A DNA stretch of 64,000 bases from Sepiola atlantica (GCA_963556195.1 OY744520.1:6207204-6271203), one strand, 5' to 3'. Counted from the first letter of the stretch, positions 35,872-49,240 are shown. Notes: a model not told the origin generated them from the sequence alone. A program made the numbers and translations.

Positions 35872-36706
35872 CTGAAGAAAATATTTCCAAATTAAACAAT
35901 ATCAAAATGCAACAAGAATGACTCGTTTTTCATGATCATTTACACAAAATCTTGCAGCAGTTTTACTTAATTGCAAACAGAATTCTCATAAAGAAAGAAA
36001 AAAAAAAACTATGGGACGAACGAAAATATTTTGTTAGTTTAGAAACATTTAAAAGTTTTTTTGTCAAGAGGTTTTCTTATATAACCGAGCTGTGAAGTAA
36101 GGGGTTCAATTTGCTGTAATTCTGTTGCTACTTTGGTGAACATCCATTCTAATATTTCATGACAAAATTACAATTTAATTATTAAAACAAACTTCAGCGT
36201 TTTGTCACGTTTCAACTCGTAGCAGATTTTTTTTTTAAATTTCCTTGATTTTCCTCTTTAATTTCAACATCAACGCTGAAGCCATAGACAGACGTTTGAC
36301 AACAGTTCTCCACTGCGGCAAATCAACCTACCAGCCAACTCTCACTACCCTGTTTGATATTGTGCCTATAGAATCCTTCCCAAACAAATTACAACAAAGA
36401 TCACAAACTGAAAAGGTACTCCGTATTTTGGGCATTGTCTGACAGCAAATAAAGAAACCAGTATCTCTTTTCTAAAGCTGTGTTAAATGTGCTGACAATT
36501 TGCCTATGTAACAGACAGTCAAGTTTTTCTAATGTCTGTAAAACAAAATGATTTCATTTAGGGGAAAGGATATGGAAATTTTTTGTTATCTTTTTTTTAA
36601 TTATTATTAAAGGCATTTTCTTTGCTCCTCCCCCTCTCTTCCCTTAAATGCACATTTGTTGAAATTGACAAGATGCTGTGAAGATCAGAAAGAAAAAGGA
36701 AACCGG

Positions 36707-37090
36707 GTAATCATTACTATTGCCAACATAATTTTTTTTTTTTTTTAAATATAGTTGGGAAATAACTCAAAAACATTTTTTTTTTTTTATTTACTTACTA
36801 CTTTGTGACCTATTTATATAAAAAATATATATTTAGTTTTTAATAGAAATTATTAGTTCAATAAATATCAGATCTTAGCAAAGTAGCAATCTTTGTTTAG
36901 TCAGTAATGTAAACAAAGTTGACTACTTTGCTCAGAATCGATATTTAAGGAACTTAAAATGCTTATAACTAATATTTTATTTCTTAACGCAAATAAGTCA
37001 CAAATGATAAGTAAAGCAAAATAATTTTTTTTGACTAATTTCTCAACGGTATTTCTTTTAAAATGTCTAATAGTAATGATTACCAGAATA
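36707..37090. mobile_element. Foldback element with 8-bp duplication
   Basis: ggtaatcattactatt at 36706 is matched by aatagtaatgattacc ending 37084. The arms extend with interruptions to a centre near 36905 (caaagtagcaatctttgttt opposite aaacaaagttgactactttg). Perfect gaaaccgg copies lie at 36699-36706 and 37091-37098. Confidence 0.7.
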
Positions 37091-38890
37091 GAAACCGGAT
37101 AGGAAGAGATTAAATTTATATTGCCATGGGAATTTCTAATCTTTAATATTTGACTTTCACATATTTTAAAGAATAAGTTTTGTTTTTGACATTTCTTTTT
37201 TACTAAATATTTTTTGATTTATTTACAAATCTTTAAACGCTTGATTCTTTTTCATACGTCAAGAATACATTTTAAATTGTTTAAAGTAATATATTCCTCA
37301 GAAAGTTGACAAATATATTCTCCAAGATAAAGACAATTATATTAATTAAAATTCATATTTATTTGCATAGTTTTTTGTTATTATTGAAAAATAGATTCTT
37401 AAAGACTGAATATTTTTACAGAAGCTATATTTTAATGTTTGCAAACTTAGCCGGTAGCCATGTTGAAAACCAGGAAAATGACGTTAATGGCTGCCAAGTT
37501 TTCACTTGATTATGACACCAACTGAAAGAGACACTATAAAATTAAGTATAGTCACAAATTAGACGTGGACGCAGCATTGGATTGATGTCCGTGTTTACCT
37601 AGTAAAAAGAATTTATTGTTTGTCAATACTATCTCAACCGTTGCATAGGTGTTTGTGTGCAATGTACCGCTTTTCATGGGAGAATAAAGATGCATTCCCA
37701 CAATGCACAGAATAGGAGTTTACTTCATTCTTTTAGATTTTATACGCATCACCAGAAACGCAGGACACAGTTTTATGTTGCATAACAAATTTCACGAATC
37801 CTATAAAAAGATTTTCTTAAGATAAATATTTATTACTCATGGTATAAAACATGAATACTAAGTGGTAGAAATGATGTTTGGTTTCCATTGTTATTTATCA
37901 AAGTAAAAATTTTATCTGATATCTAGGATAATGTTAAAAAAAGAAAAAAAAATATTCTGTAAAAAAAAAAAAAATGTAATTTAAATAATATGCTATAGCA
38001 ATTTTATGTAGCTACGTTAACGCCCAACTTTTTTTTTTAAAGATGAGATCACCTGATTGTCAAAAATGCAACGAAAAAAAGTTTGTTTTTGTTTGTTTTT
38101 TTTAATTGAGATTTATTTTTTATTTATTTACAGCTGACAATTATTTTTACAGTGAGAAGAGACTTTATTTTGAAACAACTGAAATTTTAACAAAAATTCA
38201 ATAAAAAAGGTTTAGATTTATTTATTTTAAAGAAATTATTGTTTACGGTAAGAGAATAGTTATTGTTTTAAAAGATATAAATTGTTACTTTTTAATAAAT
38301 AAAGAAGAGACAGTCGTTTTATTTAAAGAATATTTAACTTCCAATATTAATTATTTTTACAGGAGAAGAGATAAATTTGGCTTAATATTATTAAATCTTA
38401 CATAAATGTATTATTTCAAATGAAATACCATTAACAGTAAAATGACGGAAGCAAGTGTAGAAATTGCCACGGTGTCCCGCGAGTTTAAATACATTAGTCA
38501 ATATTATTTTCTTCATTACATAGAAAATTGAAAATTTATTTTTTTTATCATTAAGTGCATAATTTCTAAAGCTCAATTGACATCTATATATAAAATTGTC
38601 ACGACTTCTCATATGCATTTGCAACCTTTTGGAAGTTAAGCATTTTTTATTTACTGAACAAAAAACTAAAAAAAACTAAAAAATGCAATAGCGTAAAGTA
38701 CTAAAAAATTTTTTTTAATCCTAATTAGAAAATTAATCTAATGAAATTAAATCCACTAGAATGCATTTCTGTTTCTTTATAAATAAGTCACCCAATCTTT
38801 TCTTAATAGTTTTAAAAAGAAAACAAAAAAACAGAAATTACTGTGATCATTCTAAATTTGAAAGAATTTAAGATGTCGAATAGAAAGTTA
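37091..38890. other. AT-rich intronic sequence
   Basis: No gene or clear repeat. Many A or T runs. Confidence 0.4.
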
Positions 38891-39294
38891 GGTGCTTCTG
38901 CTGTTTCACAATGACATTAAAATATTTAAAAAAATGTATAAACTTTGTTATGTACTCACGTGTTAGCTAAAAACTAGATGGTACAGAAAAAATTATGCAA
39001 ATTCATCCAGTATTTATTAAATTATAAGAAAAAGAAAAAAAAACGATCTTACGTACTGGTAGACATTTCAGCTAAGTCAGCAAGGGAGATAACTTCCGGA
39101 AAAGGTTAAAATATAAGAAAAATGGTGACATAGATAAAATCGTTTTTTTATATTTTTGATTTAATACTGAATGAATATTTAGTGTACAGTCTTCTTTTCA
39201 GCTACCACATAAATACATAACAAAGTTTATACATTTCTGTAACTATGTTTTTTAAGATAGGTCTAACATGTCATTGTGAAACAGCAGAATCACC
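38891..39294. mobile_element. Foldback MITE, GGTGCTTCTG ends, perfect 8-bp duplication
   Basis: The left end ggtgcttctgctgtttcaca pairs with the right end tgtgaaacagcagaatcacc, with arms of about 100 bp. Flanks gaaagtta (38883-38890 and 39295-39302) are identical. No coding sequence. Confidence 0.88.
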
Positions 39295-39302
39295 GAAAGT
39301 TA

Positions 39303-40280
39303 TTTATCAAACCTTCATTAATAAAAGCTATTGAAAATTTGGAAGCCGTTTCCATCCAATAATTTCGGTAGAGATTAAAACAACATTAGTTAAACAAAAT
39401 TGGTTATAGCTTTTTAACAATTTGGTTTAATTAATAATTTAATGACTAAACAATACTGTAATAATTAAATTTAACTTGCAAAATCCTATTTTTTTTAAAA
39501 AGCGAAACAAAAACAAAATATAAATAAATAAAAGTAAGGATTCCTGTGTAACACCGGGTAGGTATAACTAATTTTAAAATTAAAAAATAAATTAAATAAA
39601 TCTTTTTTTTTTAAAGTGATTTGAAGCCGTTTTCGAAAGAGCAAGGGAGATAATCGTTGATATTTATCAATAACTGAATCTGCCGAAAAGGTGAACAACA
39701 AAGTGTCTATTTACTACCTTCTCACAAGGGCTGGATGTGACGATGTCAGTTTAAAAAAGAGAGACACTGGATTGGCATGAAAGCTAATCTAGATTCATGT
39801 TAAATGCTTCAGAATTGTCATTCAGGCAAAAATGATCTGAAAACTCGTAAAAAGCACTAAATGATTTTTAAACAATAACTGATGTATATCTTGTCATTGT
39901 TGCCATAGCAAGTGGAGAAATTGTAATTACATAATTTTCTCCAGAGATATCGAAGTTTACTTGATGATCACAAATGGTGTCTATTAGGCCACTCATGTAC
40001 ACCTTGTTTTTAGTGTGAAACAGAGCACACAAAATGGACTATCAAATGCATGATAGCCATGTAAAGTTGTGTAGAACGGCAGATTATTTTCACATAAGAT
40101 CTTTTCTAACAAAAGAGATCAACACTAAAGCAAGATGTCTGACGCAGATGAATTAATATTCTTTTCTGATGTATTAGTAGAGTTTGAATGCTGCAACTTG
40201 ATGGTTCAACTGATTGCTTTTACGGCATATCAATCCCTTTGGGATTATTTAATGTTGAAAAAAATAATTGTATACAATTA
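39303..40280. other. Unassigned intronic sequence
   Basis: Contains gagcaagggagataatc at about 39640 and a U2-SINE-like ttctcacaagggctggatgt near 39719. No gene. Confidence 0.35.
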
Positions 40281-40645
40281 AATGAACCATAACTTGGATG
40301 GTCATTGCGGGTTCATACCTTTCCCAACAGCATTTGAACTTAGCTTAACCTTATTCATGATAGCCATTGGTTCCTTTCTCAGTGTGAAAGACTCATGTCT
40401 GGTGCTTTTCTCCCCTCGGTCTCATAAACTTAATCTGAATGGATGGCCTGAACCATCTCCCCCTGACAAGATGTTAGTCTGTCATCAGTTATATTCCCCG
40501 GCCATTTATAAACTTGGGTAATGTTTTGCTTACGGCACCTGGTATTCCCAAATGGTCACTCATAAGTATGACCGGATTCAAAGTCGCTTAACTTTGGTCA
40601 TCTGATGAGAATGAGTGTGTCAATGTGATTTAGCCATAAACTCAT
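40281..40645 (-). mobile_element. 5S rRNA-headed repeat
   Basis: On the minus strand about 40640-40530 follows 5S rRNA over nearly its whole length (tggtattcccaaatggtcac, ggattcaaagtcgcttaact on the plus strand). The body at 40.28-40.53 kb shares ggttcatacctttcccaa with 3.75 and 41.03 kb. Confidence 0.65.
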
Positions 40646-40959
40646 AGTCAACATGAGTATCCATTACTCCAATCACACATCCTGCCACAGTATTTGAAAA
40701 ATAGCATAACAAGCCTTTGGTGTGTACAGGTAATAATCTATACCCCCCTCCTCACTAACACACACATTTACGTATGCATGACGGATACTCTTGTCGAAAC
40801 TGAAGATCTCCCCAGATTATAGTGGATCAAACATATGGAGAACAAGACCCCCTCTCCCCCCCCCCCTCTAGACAAGTAATATATCTAATTGCATGACATG
40901 ACAAATACCTACCTGATTGCAGGTGTGATTTCAAAGTTTTCCTTCCTCTAGAGTAGTTG

Positions 40960-41060
40960 CTTTACTAAGGCTTGAGAGTCAAGTCTACCCTACTACTTCA
41001 CTCATTGCTGAAGAGAGTAAAAATGGATTCATACCTTTCCCAAAGGTATCAATGACTTTC
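40960..41060 (-). repeat. Body fragment of the 5S-headed repeat
   Basis: gagagtcaagtctaccctac then tacttcactcattg matches 3685-3770. No 5S head here. Confidence 0.5.
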
Positions 41061-42335
41061 AAGATCCAACAGAAATGAATCATTCATATCTTGTTCATTC
41101 ATGTATGTCAATGACGCTAGTTCAGAGTAATGAAACAATCAGTGCTTTTGATCGGAGTGACTTGTCATGTGGTTGTAGAGAGCAATATGTTAGGCAAAAA
41201 ACTATAAATGATTGAAAAGGCAGCCAAGCTGGTGGCACACTTTCAGCTCTCGCCATGGTAGATATCTTCTCTCGCCACGGTAGATATCTTCTTTCCGTCC
41301 TCCAATGTTGAAAAGTAGTTTTTATTAGATTTGTTGTTACAGTCAATGGTTTTCCAAAGATTGGAGACTGGTAGGATTCATGCTGCAGCGTTGACCATTT
41401 TTCTCTCATTTTAAATAGTCTTTTTGGTTTAAAATTCCATCAGCTCCTTCAATCATTTCACTGTCTATAAAGAACTGAGCAGACAGTGTTCAGGCATAGG
41501 ATGGTATGCTCCATCTAGTATGTTTGGATACAGTTGCCTACATACGGATGGTGTTTACATTTCTGATCTCGGCATTGGGTACTCGATCTCTCAGAGCTGG
41601 GCCCATTTTTTGAAGACAGTGTTCCATCTATATAGGATCTATGTTTCTGCACGCACACACACATGATGGTTCTTTGACAACTAAGAGCCAAGACCATTGA
41701 CGATTCTACGAATGGATGATGCGATAGGGAGTCATGGTCACCTGCAGCAGTTATGATCCTAGGTTGATCACCACCACCACCACCCTCTGATTTTATATGC
41801 TATGGCGTAGAAATGCAGTTGATACAAGATGACTCCCCCACCAAAAAAAAAAATGGCATCTATAGAATCGTTAAAAAAAATCAACAATTCTTTCTAGAGT
41901 TCAACAATATTTGGTACAAATAAGCTAAAATCTATGCCTGACTTGTACAAGTTTCAGTCATGAATGTCAAAGAGTGTTGTGTAACCATTCAACGATATAT
42001 GGGTGGGGGGGGGGGGGGGACTTTGGTGATCGTCTCATCAGCAGGTGTGATCTTGAATGGGCTTAACACTCACCGGACCTTAACACCCCAGAGTTTTTTT
42101 TATCTGTGGGGTTATCAAAACAATACCCAGACTATTTCTGAGTAATCACAACCAAAATCAGTGGCGTGACAAGAAAGGAGCGTGTCAGTTATTGACAATT
42201 TTGAAGGTCGTATTCAGGTGTGCTTATCATGGAACGATGATAAAAAAAAAGACTGTTGGACATTCATGAGTGAAACTTGGTGGACAAGTCAAGCATAGGC
42301 TGAAATACTAATTACTTTTTCCCAAAATGTTCCTA
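41061..42335. other. Unassigned intronic sequence
   Basis: ORFs of up to 95 codons lack domains. A short duplication (tagatatcttctctcgcca) is near 41255-41290. A poly-G tract is at 42003-42019. Confidence 0.35.
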
Positions 42336-42337
42336 TT

Positions 42338-42546
42338 GACTTGCCTCCCCACGAGGGCAGAGTTAAACACAAGGTTGGCTTTTAATGCGGGGAAAATCCA
42401 GTTCCCCAAAAAGGGGCACTGGATTGGAACAAAAATTTTAATTGCCTCAGTTTAGAACGATTTCATCTTCACTGACATAGGATAAAAAAGATGAAATGTA
42501 GTATCAGAACAGATACTACACTTTGCTCCTAGCCAAAAGTTCCATT
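42338..42546 (-). mobile_element. U2-headed SINE, diverged copy
   Basis: The minus strand starts with tttggctaggagcaaagtgt then agtatctgttctgatac (U2 head). The body contains a 13-bp imperfect hairpin (tttcatctt...aagatgaaa) and a ctccccacgagggc 3' end. Confidence 0.7.
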
Positions 42547-43626
42547 AGGAGTCACAGGCCACAATCTTTTGGGGACACCGAATGTGGAGTGCTTCCAAAC
42601 TTGAGATGTGCCATCTGTATCGGGTGCACATTTCTAAACCATTAACAAGATGAACACATCGTCTTCTAAATGACATCCTTAGGACTCATTTTTTGGTTTT
42701 GCCTTTGAGTCATATATATATATATATATATAGATATATACACATACAAATACACACACACTAGCTGGAATAACCGTCACAGGAGGATTTCATAATGAGT
42801 CAAGATTGGAATCATTTGATAACTGCAAAAGATGAAACTCCAAAATACCTAAAAAAGGATAAAAAAAATCTTGTATAATTTGTGGGAGGTTATCTCCCAT
42901 TAAAAGGTGAAATGTTTTCAAAATTTTAGAATTGATATGATTTTGTGTATGTTATGGTTTAAAATCTCATTAAAATCAGAAGTAAAAAACTGAGGTGGGG
43001 AGAGGCTTCGGTCATGCTCTTTTAAGAACCCCCTTAAAGAGTAGGAGACATCAGGCTGCAAAATACTTTAACACAAAAAACAAAAGGAAGTTTGAAAATG
43101 ATCCAAATTTGATATAATTTTGACAATCAGCATGAATTTGTAATTTAACTATGGTTTTAATTTCACTAATATATTTGTTTTATTCGTAACCTTTTTTTAA
43201 AAAAAAAAAAGAAAAAGACAAACATGGCCGTCTTAAATAAGTAATGGATCATTACTTACAAATTTGAAGTCTAATAATCTGAGAGTAGTTAGCCGACTGA
43301 CAAATAATGTTTGGCTTATGAATTTGCAAACTTTTTACTGCTAAATTTTATAGACAGATGACTTCTAGTTTAACTCTTTGGTACCGTTTATACTTGACCA
43401 CTAACTTGGCCCAGCCTTTGTCAAAAAATAAAAATAAAAAATCCGAGTAAAACTTACCAATACAAGCGATTTTGGAAAAGGGAGAAACTGAAAACAGTTT
43501 TGTCGTGTGAATTCAAGACGCATTTCGATTTAGACTCATTTACTTATCCCCAATGACCGTTTCACAACAGATAAAGAGAAAAAAAGTTTTCAAATAAAAT
43601 AAAAATAAACCCCAGATAATTAAATA
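42547..43626. other. Unassigned intronic sequence
   Basis: (TA)n at 42714-42732 and a ggttatctcccattaaa motif at 42892. No gene. Confidence 0.35.
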
Positions 43627-43632
43627 TTTATT
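43627..43632 (-). promoter_or_regulatory. Candidate polyadenylation signal of the MADF-BESS gene
   Basis: AATAAA on the minus strand about 77 nt past the stop codon. The surroundings are AT-rich, so a chance match is possible. Confidence 0.4.
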
Positions 43633-43708
43633 ATTATTCCCATAACGTCTGTATCTATTCCTTCTTTCATTCCAATCCCATAATTTTTGTCTGACATAAA
43701 AAAAAAGC

Positions 43709-44131
43709 TTAATCATCTGGACGACAATGCGATGTGTTCGGATAGATGCTGTCGGCTGTAGATGAGGGTCGCATTTGGTTATAAGCCCCAGTTGTGGACT
43801 CAAAAAGGACAGTGTTGATTTTCATTTTGGCGTATTGGAGGGCAAAATCTCCACGGATTTTTCGGAGTTCGTTAGCAACGTGCATTCCATAAATTGCAAA
43901 TTCATCAGGTTCGTGACTCGATGGTTCCCGCACGGGCATAGGTTGGTAGGGCTCCTGGTAGAGTTCCTCCTCGAGGCTCATCTCCCTCATCTCTACACGT
44001 TCCTTCTTTTTGGGGGGCATGCATGGTGGCGGTGTCAGATCTAGGCTGGCTTCAGAGGCTGCATCGATATTTACAATGGAGAAATCTTCTTCTGAGCGAG
44101 TTTCTTCAATCTCAATAGGAACTCGGGAATC
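43709..44131 (-). CDS. MADF-BESS protein, second coding exon with BESS-like C terminus
   Basis: Minus-strand exon after a ttttttcag acceptor, phase 0, 140 codons plus TAA at 43711-43709. Joined to the upstream exon it gives a 253-residue protein. This half is acidic at first (IEIEETRSEED), then has a Pro/Lys linker (PPKKKERVEMRE) that may serve for nuclear import. Near residues 189-224 of the joined protein is a BESS-like helix pair, DEFAIYGMHVANELRKI, followed by YAKMKINTVLFE. BESS motifs mediate protein contacts in MADF-BESS proteins. The intron is 5,251 bp and contains foldback elements. A candidate AATAAA lies at 43632-43627, about 77 nt after the stop. The exact partner and target are unknown. 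Confidence 0.85.
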   Translation of the reverse strand, partial: DSRVPIEIEETRSEEDFSIVNIDAASEASLDLTPPPCMPPKKKERVEMREMSLEEELYQEPYQPMPVREPSSHEPDEFAIYGMHVANELRKIRGDFALQYAKMKINTVLFESTTGAYNQMRPSSTADSIYPNTSHCRPDD

Positions 44132-44277
44132 CTGAAAAAACACGAGAGATAAGAAAAGGGTCGGAAATATGAGGGGAAAAAGAAAGAAAGAAAGACATTA
44201 AAATCACATTTCAATTGTTTTATTTGGGAAACATAAAAACAGACAAAACTCCAATAAAAGATGTAAATAAAAATGGA

Positions 44278-44696
44278 GGTGCTTATGCTGATTAGCGGCC
44301 ATATGAAAAAATTATTTTTATATAAAAACAATAATATCTACTAATTAAGCATTATATTCTTACTCACTGTACGAAAAAGTAGAAAAAATTATCCACTAGA
44401 ACTTTAATTACAAGTATTTTTCCATTCTGCGTATCATAACAGCGACTCGTTCAGTAAGCCTCCATCTTGTTTTTTAAGACGATTTCAAGGGCAGATAACT
44501 CAAATCTTCTTAAAAAAACAAGATGGAGGCTTACTGAACGAGTCGGTGTTATGATACGCAGAATGGAAAAATACTTGTAATTAAAGTTCTAGTGCTTTTT
44601 CGTACAGTGAGTAAGAATATAATGCTTAATAAGTAGATATTATTGTTTTTATATAAAAATAATTTTTTCATATGGCCGCTAATCAGAATAAGCACC
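44278..44696. mobile_element. Near-perfect 419-bp foldback MITE in the MADF-BESS intron
   Basis: Arms of about 200 bp with few mismatches: ggtgcttatgctgattagcg at the left, its near reverse complement ending agcacc at 44696. The centre is near 44487. Flanks aaaatgga and aaaataga match at 7 of 8 positions. No coding sequence. Confidence 0.92.
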
Positions 44697-44959
44697 AAAA
44701 TAGAAACTTCTGATAACCATACAAGCTCTGTCTGCAAAGCATCTAGACAAAACATAACTTCGTATTTGACAATTTTTCAGATGACGTATTTTTATTTAGA
44801 TTGGTTATAGACTATCTTTCTCACCTGTTCATGTTTCAACCATTGTACTTTTTGGCATTTTTCAGGTATCTTTTGTCTTCGTCATTACCTTTAAAGCTGA
44901 TTCATTTTATTTAATTCACTCAGGTAGATTGCTCTCATTCTTCATTCAAGATATCTACT

Positions 44960-45020
44960 TTCCGTTAACATTTTTTGTACATTCCTTCACCAGGGATTGA
45001 ACTCATAATCTCTCTAACAA
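44960..45020 (-). mobile_element. Probable tRNA-derived SINE fragment
   Basis: The minus strand reads gagattatgagttcaatccc then tggtgaaggaatgt, a B-box-like sequence, similar to 27.96 kb. Confidence 0.4.
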
Positions 45021-45745
45021 GATCAGATGTGTATGTGTAAAAATCACGCTAAAAACAGCATTTTTTTTTTTACATGAGGTTAGATTAAGTAGAAAAGTGG
45101 AAAATTTCATTCAAAGTTATAAGATTAGAATTAGGACTACGTGTCAGAATATGATGCCACAGACAGAAAATTGAGCAACACATAGCAGATAAGCTCATAA
45201 AATTTCTCTTTTCTCTGAACCAGAAAAGAGGTTGGGAGCGTATGGGACAACTTCTCCCTACCCCTATGGAGATAGGTTGGGTTTGATATGGGAGAACCAC
45301 AAGGTATTATGTATGCATACTGTATGCTGTAAAAGGAAAAAAAAAGTCCCAAAAACAGTGTTAAACCCTAGAAAGATTGTGTGCTGTTGTTATTAATAAC
45401 TTTTAGAATCGCTTTTAAAAAAAGACGACAACTGCAGCAACAAAAAATAGAAAAAGAAAGTGGGCAACATGACTGCAACACCTAACACTACTGCTACACG
45501 TCATCGAGTCGTTTATGTGATGATCTGCCATCCAGATACTCTGCTGGGATCAAAGTATTGGTCGACTGTAACACGAATATTTCTTAACACCTTTATCCAC
45601 TTTGATATGTATTTAATAAGACATCCTACAGTGAATTTTATTCTGAAGATTTTAGATAAAACTTAAAAGGCATGACATGAGAAAAATGATATTGTTAAAG
45701 CTTGATCTAAAATAAGTCAAAAGTCATTAACTTATAAAAGATTTT

Positions 45746-46113
45746 AGTGCTTCAATCCTCAGTAACTAGAATACAAAATTCAAAGCTAATTTTATGCGAT
45801 GTTAAATTATGTAGAAAAGTAATGTTTCAAGTTTTAGTGAAAACAGTTTTTTTTTTATTTAAGCTCTTCATACTTTCTCATTCAAATTTGAATTTGTAAA
45901 TCGCTACCATTTTTAACGTTTACAGGAGGGAAAGCAAAAGTTTACTGATGGGCAAGAGAAGGTAACTCGATAAGGCTTAAAATCATTGTTAAATGACCGT
46001 CGATTTATAAAAAAAAAAAATTTTTTTTAATTTGGCTTAAAACTTCAAATATTACTTTTCTGCACAATAACAAGTCTAGAATCATATTTAGAATTGCTGA
46101 GGATTGAAGCACC
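45746..46113. mobile_element. Foldback MITE, RGTGCTTCAATCC ends
   Basis: gtgcttcaatcctcag at 45747 faces ctgaggattgaagcacc ending 46113. The inner arms are weaker. Possible imperfect 8-bp flanks (aagatttt, aatatttc). Confidence 0.75.
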
Positions 46114-47878
46114 AATATTTCTTACTCTTTTCAAAAGGAAAACATTTTTAAATGAAAAATTGGCAACTCACAAACACAAAGATAATCAATTTTAATTTAT
46201 TAAAATGTTTATTTAGCAAAGATTGTCTCACTTTTAAAAATTATTAGATTATCAGTAAAGAGCTCTCTCAATCAGAAAAAATATTTTATTGTTTTCTCTT
46301 AAAATATAATCAAGAGAAATAACTCTTGATTGACTCCTAAGGTTACAGCCTCGTTCTGAGATTCTCATAAGGGTTTCCCTCATTAGATTAGATAAAAAAA
46401 ATAAAAAATTAAAAACTCCCTTCTTCCCTATTACATTAATACATTCATTTCTGAAAAAACTAATATGCCTGAAATATTGTTAGGGGCTGAAAATAATCTG
46501 CAGTCAATTTTTATAGATGTTCATGGAGTAGTTTTCACGCAATATAAATACTGGTCTATTGAGGAAAATCATTTCAAATTTAATAGACGAAATATATTGG
46601 ATAAAATATCCTTATATGAAAAAAAAAAAAAAATTCTTTTATAATAACTAATAAAAATTCTCACTAGCCTGACAGTAAATAGAATCCTAATTTTATATTA
46701 TACAAACTTTTTATTGTAAGCAATATTTTAGTGAAAGCTGTTATGTTTTCGGACAATTTTGGCAGAAAGGAAACGATAAAAGAAACCAACTAAAAAATAA
46801 AAAACTTAGCCACGCATACGCACTTAGTTTATGCTGAAGATAAACCTATTTCTTCCTACTATCTGCCCCCCCACTTCCTTACTTAGCATAAACACCCTAA
46901 CACGTTGTGCTCATTAGATCTCTCCTTCTGACTATAATCTCTAAACAAAACGTCCACCAAGCAAAGACAGCAAATAAAATAACCGAATTGACATAAATAC
47001 AGAGAAAAAAATGACTGATTTACTCGTCGCAGAAAAACTCAATTCCCAGAAAAGGTTTGTCCATCGACAAAGATGGAATGCCAAGATACTTTAAAGGCAT
47101 TAATTATTAATTTATTAAAGACGTCTGGCAGAGAAAGATAAAGGCAAAAAAGGTTATGACTTATTTCTGCTTTGAGTGATTGAAAATGTCTTTATAGAAT
47201 TCTTAACAGCCGTCCAAATCATACCAGATCTATTGGTTCTTCTAGAGTGAAGTCAGAACTGAAAAGGGAGACAACTGATATTTACTGCAAAGCAATTAGA
47301 GGAAAATTGCATTTATTCTCTGCAGAGTTTATAGTGCTGAAAAAGGATGTTAACTTCTAATAAACAAGCATAGCTGTTCGGTTAAAATAAACAAAGAAAA
47401 GTTCCAATAATAAAAAAAGGATGTCAAAGATTTGAGTAAGAAAAAACAATCTTTACTTATTTTTAAGTATATTTAATTTAATTGCTGGTAGTCAAAAAGT
47501 TAAGATTATAATAAGTACGTTGTTTGATCGTCTGGAAAGGGAATGCTAAATATGTCGGAACATTTGTTTCTAATGTTATTTTTAGATAATTTTAATTTTG
47601 TATTCAAAAGAGTTTTACAAAAAGGTTCAAGAACTTCTGACATCGATAAGGACATCGGATTGAATGTGCTGATTCCAAATCTGCGATTAGTTTAGCTCTT
47701 CAATCAACCGTTGAACTGTGATGCTGCGACACACAACTGAGATAGATAGATAAATAGATAGATAAATAGATAGATAAAACGGCATTCCACCCCATGTTTG
47801 CTGATATTCTGAGAAACTTTCACAATTACAAATTAAAATTTTGTAATACTCTTTTTTACATGTGAGATACAGGGTCTT
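46114..47878. other. AT-rich intronic sequence
   Basis: No gene. A (GATA)n run is at 47741-47778. Confidence 0.4.
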
Positions 47879-48382
47879 CAAAAAGTCATCTATTCTAGAA
47901 CGTTAATAACATCAAGACTGCATTTCTGATAATAAAACCTGTTCACTAAAACAGACACAAACTGAAAAATGTTACTGCATCATCTTTATTACGCCATCTT
48001 GTACTAACTTTACCTGGGTATTGGATAGGGCAAAATGGCCGTTACGATAGCCTACACGCTTACCGGACTTGGCACATTCTCATTTTTCTTGTGAGGTTGC
48101 TTAAAAAGTGAAGTTTTCAGAAGAAAACCACAAACACTTGACAAATTAAAGTTATTTATTGAAAAAAGTTTGAGAATAACTTTGGAAAATGTGATGCAAT
48201 CATTTGTCAGCCATTTACATTTCATCAAAGGGCATACATTTTTAATATATAGCATTCATTTGCCATTTTCAGCTTTCACTCTTGAAAAAGTCTACGCACC
48301 AGTTGGGCGAAACGTTTTCCATAAGTTTTGTTATCAGAAATAAAGTTTTGATGTTATTAATTTTCAAATAGATGATTTTTTT
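47879..48382. mobile_element. Foldback element with about 60-bp arms
   Basis: gtcatctattctagaa...taataacatcaagac on the left is opposite gttttgatgttattaa...caaatagatgat on the right. Identity is about 80 percent by eye. Confidence 0.6.
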
Positions 48383-48799
48383 TTTATTAAAATAACGATT
48401 AAAGAAAATAAAATGCAAGAATTTATCCTGAATTTGCCGATTACTGCAATTGTTTACATTCTTTCAACTAAGCTTACTAATATTAAAAATTATATAATTT
48501 CTTGTTTACTACCGATATTAGAGTATCCAGTAGGTCAAAAATAACAATTGTTAGATTTTTAAACAAATAAAATCAAGCATAAAAAGGCAAACTTTTGGAT
48601 TACAATAAAATATTTTTCCCTTTGAACAATGAAATATTGAAATCATACTCATAAAAATTAATTTCATCATAATGATCATCTATTGCCACATTACATCAAG
48701 CGACCACAAACAATCCTCAATTTTTACATCAAACTTCGAATCGGCTGCTCCTAATGTTATATACTGAATTACCTCCCCTTGATCTTATGCAGTAGTTAT

Positions 48800-49240
48800 A
48801 TCATTACCATCATATTCAATTTAACGTCTGTTTTACATACTGGGTGGACAGCTTTTAGAAATTGACTTCCAAACTAACCTATCTCTGGCCAGGTCTTTAT
48901 TTACTCATCTTTCTCTGAAGTCCATTTTTATTACTTTCTCTAATGTTTTCCTTGGCCTTCCCCTGCCAACTGACTGCTACCTCAACTGTTCTACATCTAC
49001 TAACCCAAGAACTCATCCATACTTTCAACGTGATCATACCAAACAAAGTCTACTCGTCTGCACACATCTCCCTATACTGTCCAAATTTAATCTTCGTGTG
49101 AGCTCATCAGATCTAAGCCTATCTGTAAGACTCACATTACACATTCATCGTATCATTCTCATTTTTCTCCATGCAACGCATGCCCTCAACCCTCATTGGC
49201 CAGGTTTCACTTCCATACATCATCACACTACGTACACATT
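48800..49240 (-). pseudogene. LINE ORF2 3' fragment
   Basis: Minus-strand sequence corresponds to the segment at 60.5-60.8 kb: ggccttcccctgccaactga and tttcaacgtgatcataccaa encode GRPxK and YDHVES-like ends. Also matches SDDLRxRL. Decayed. Confidence 0.55.
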
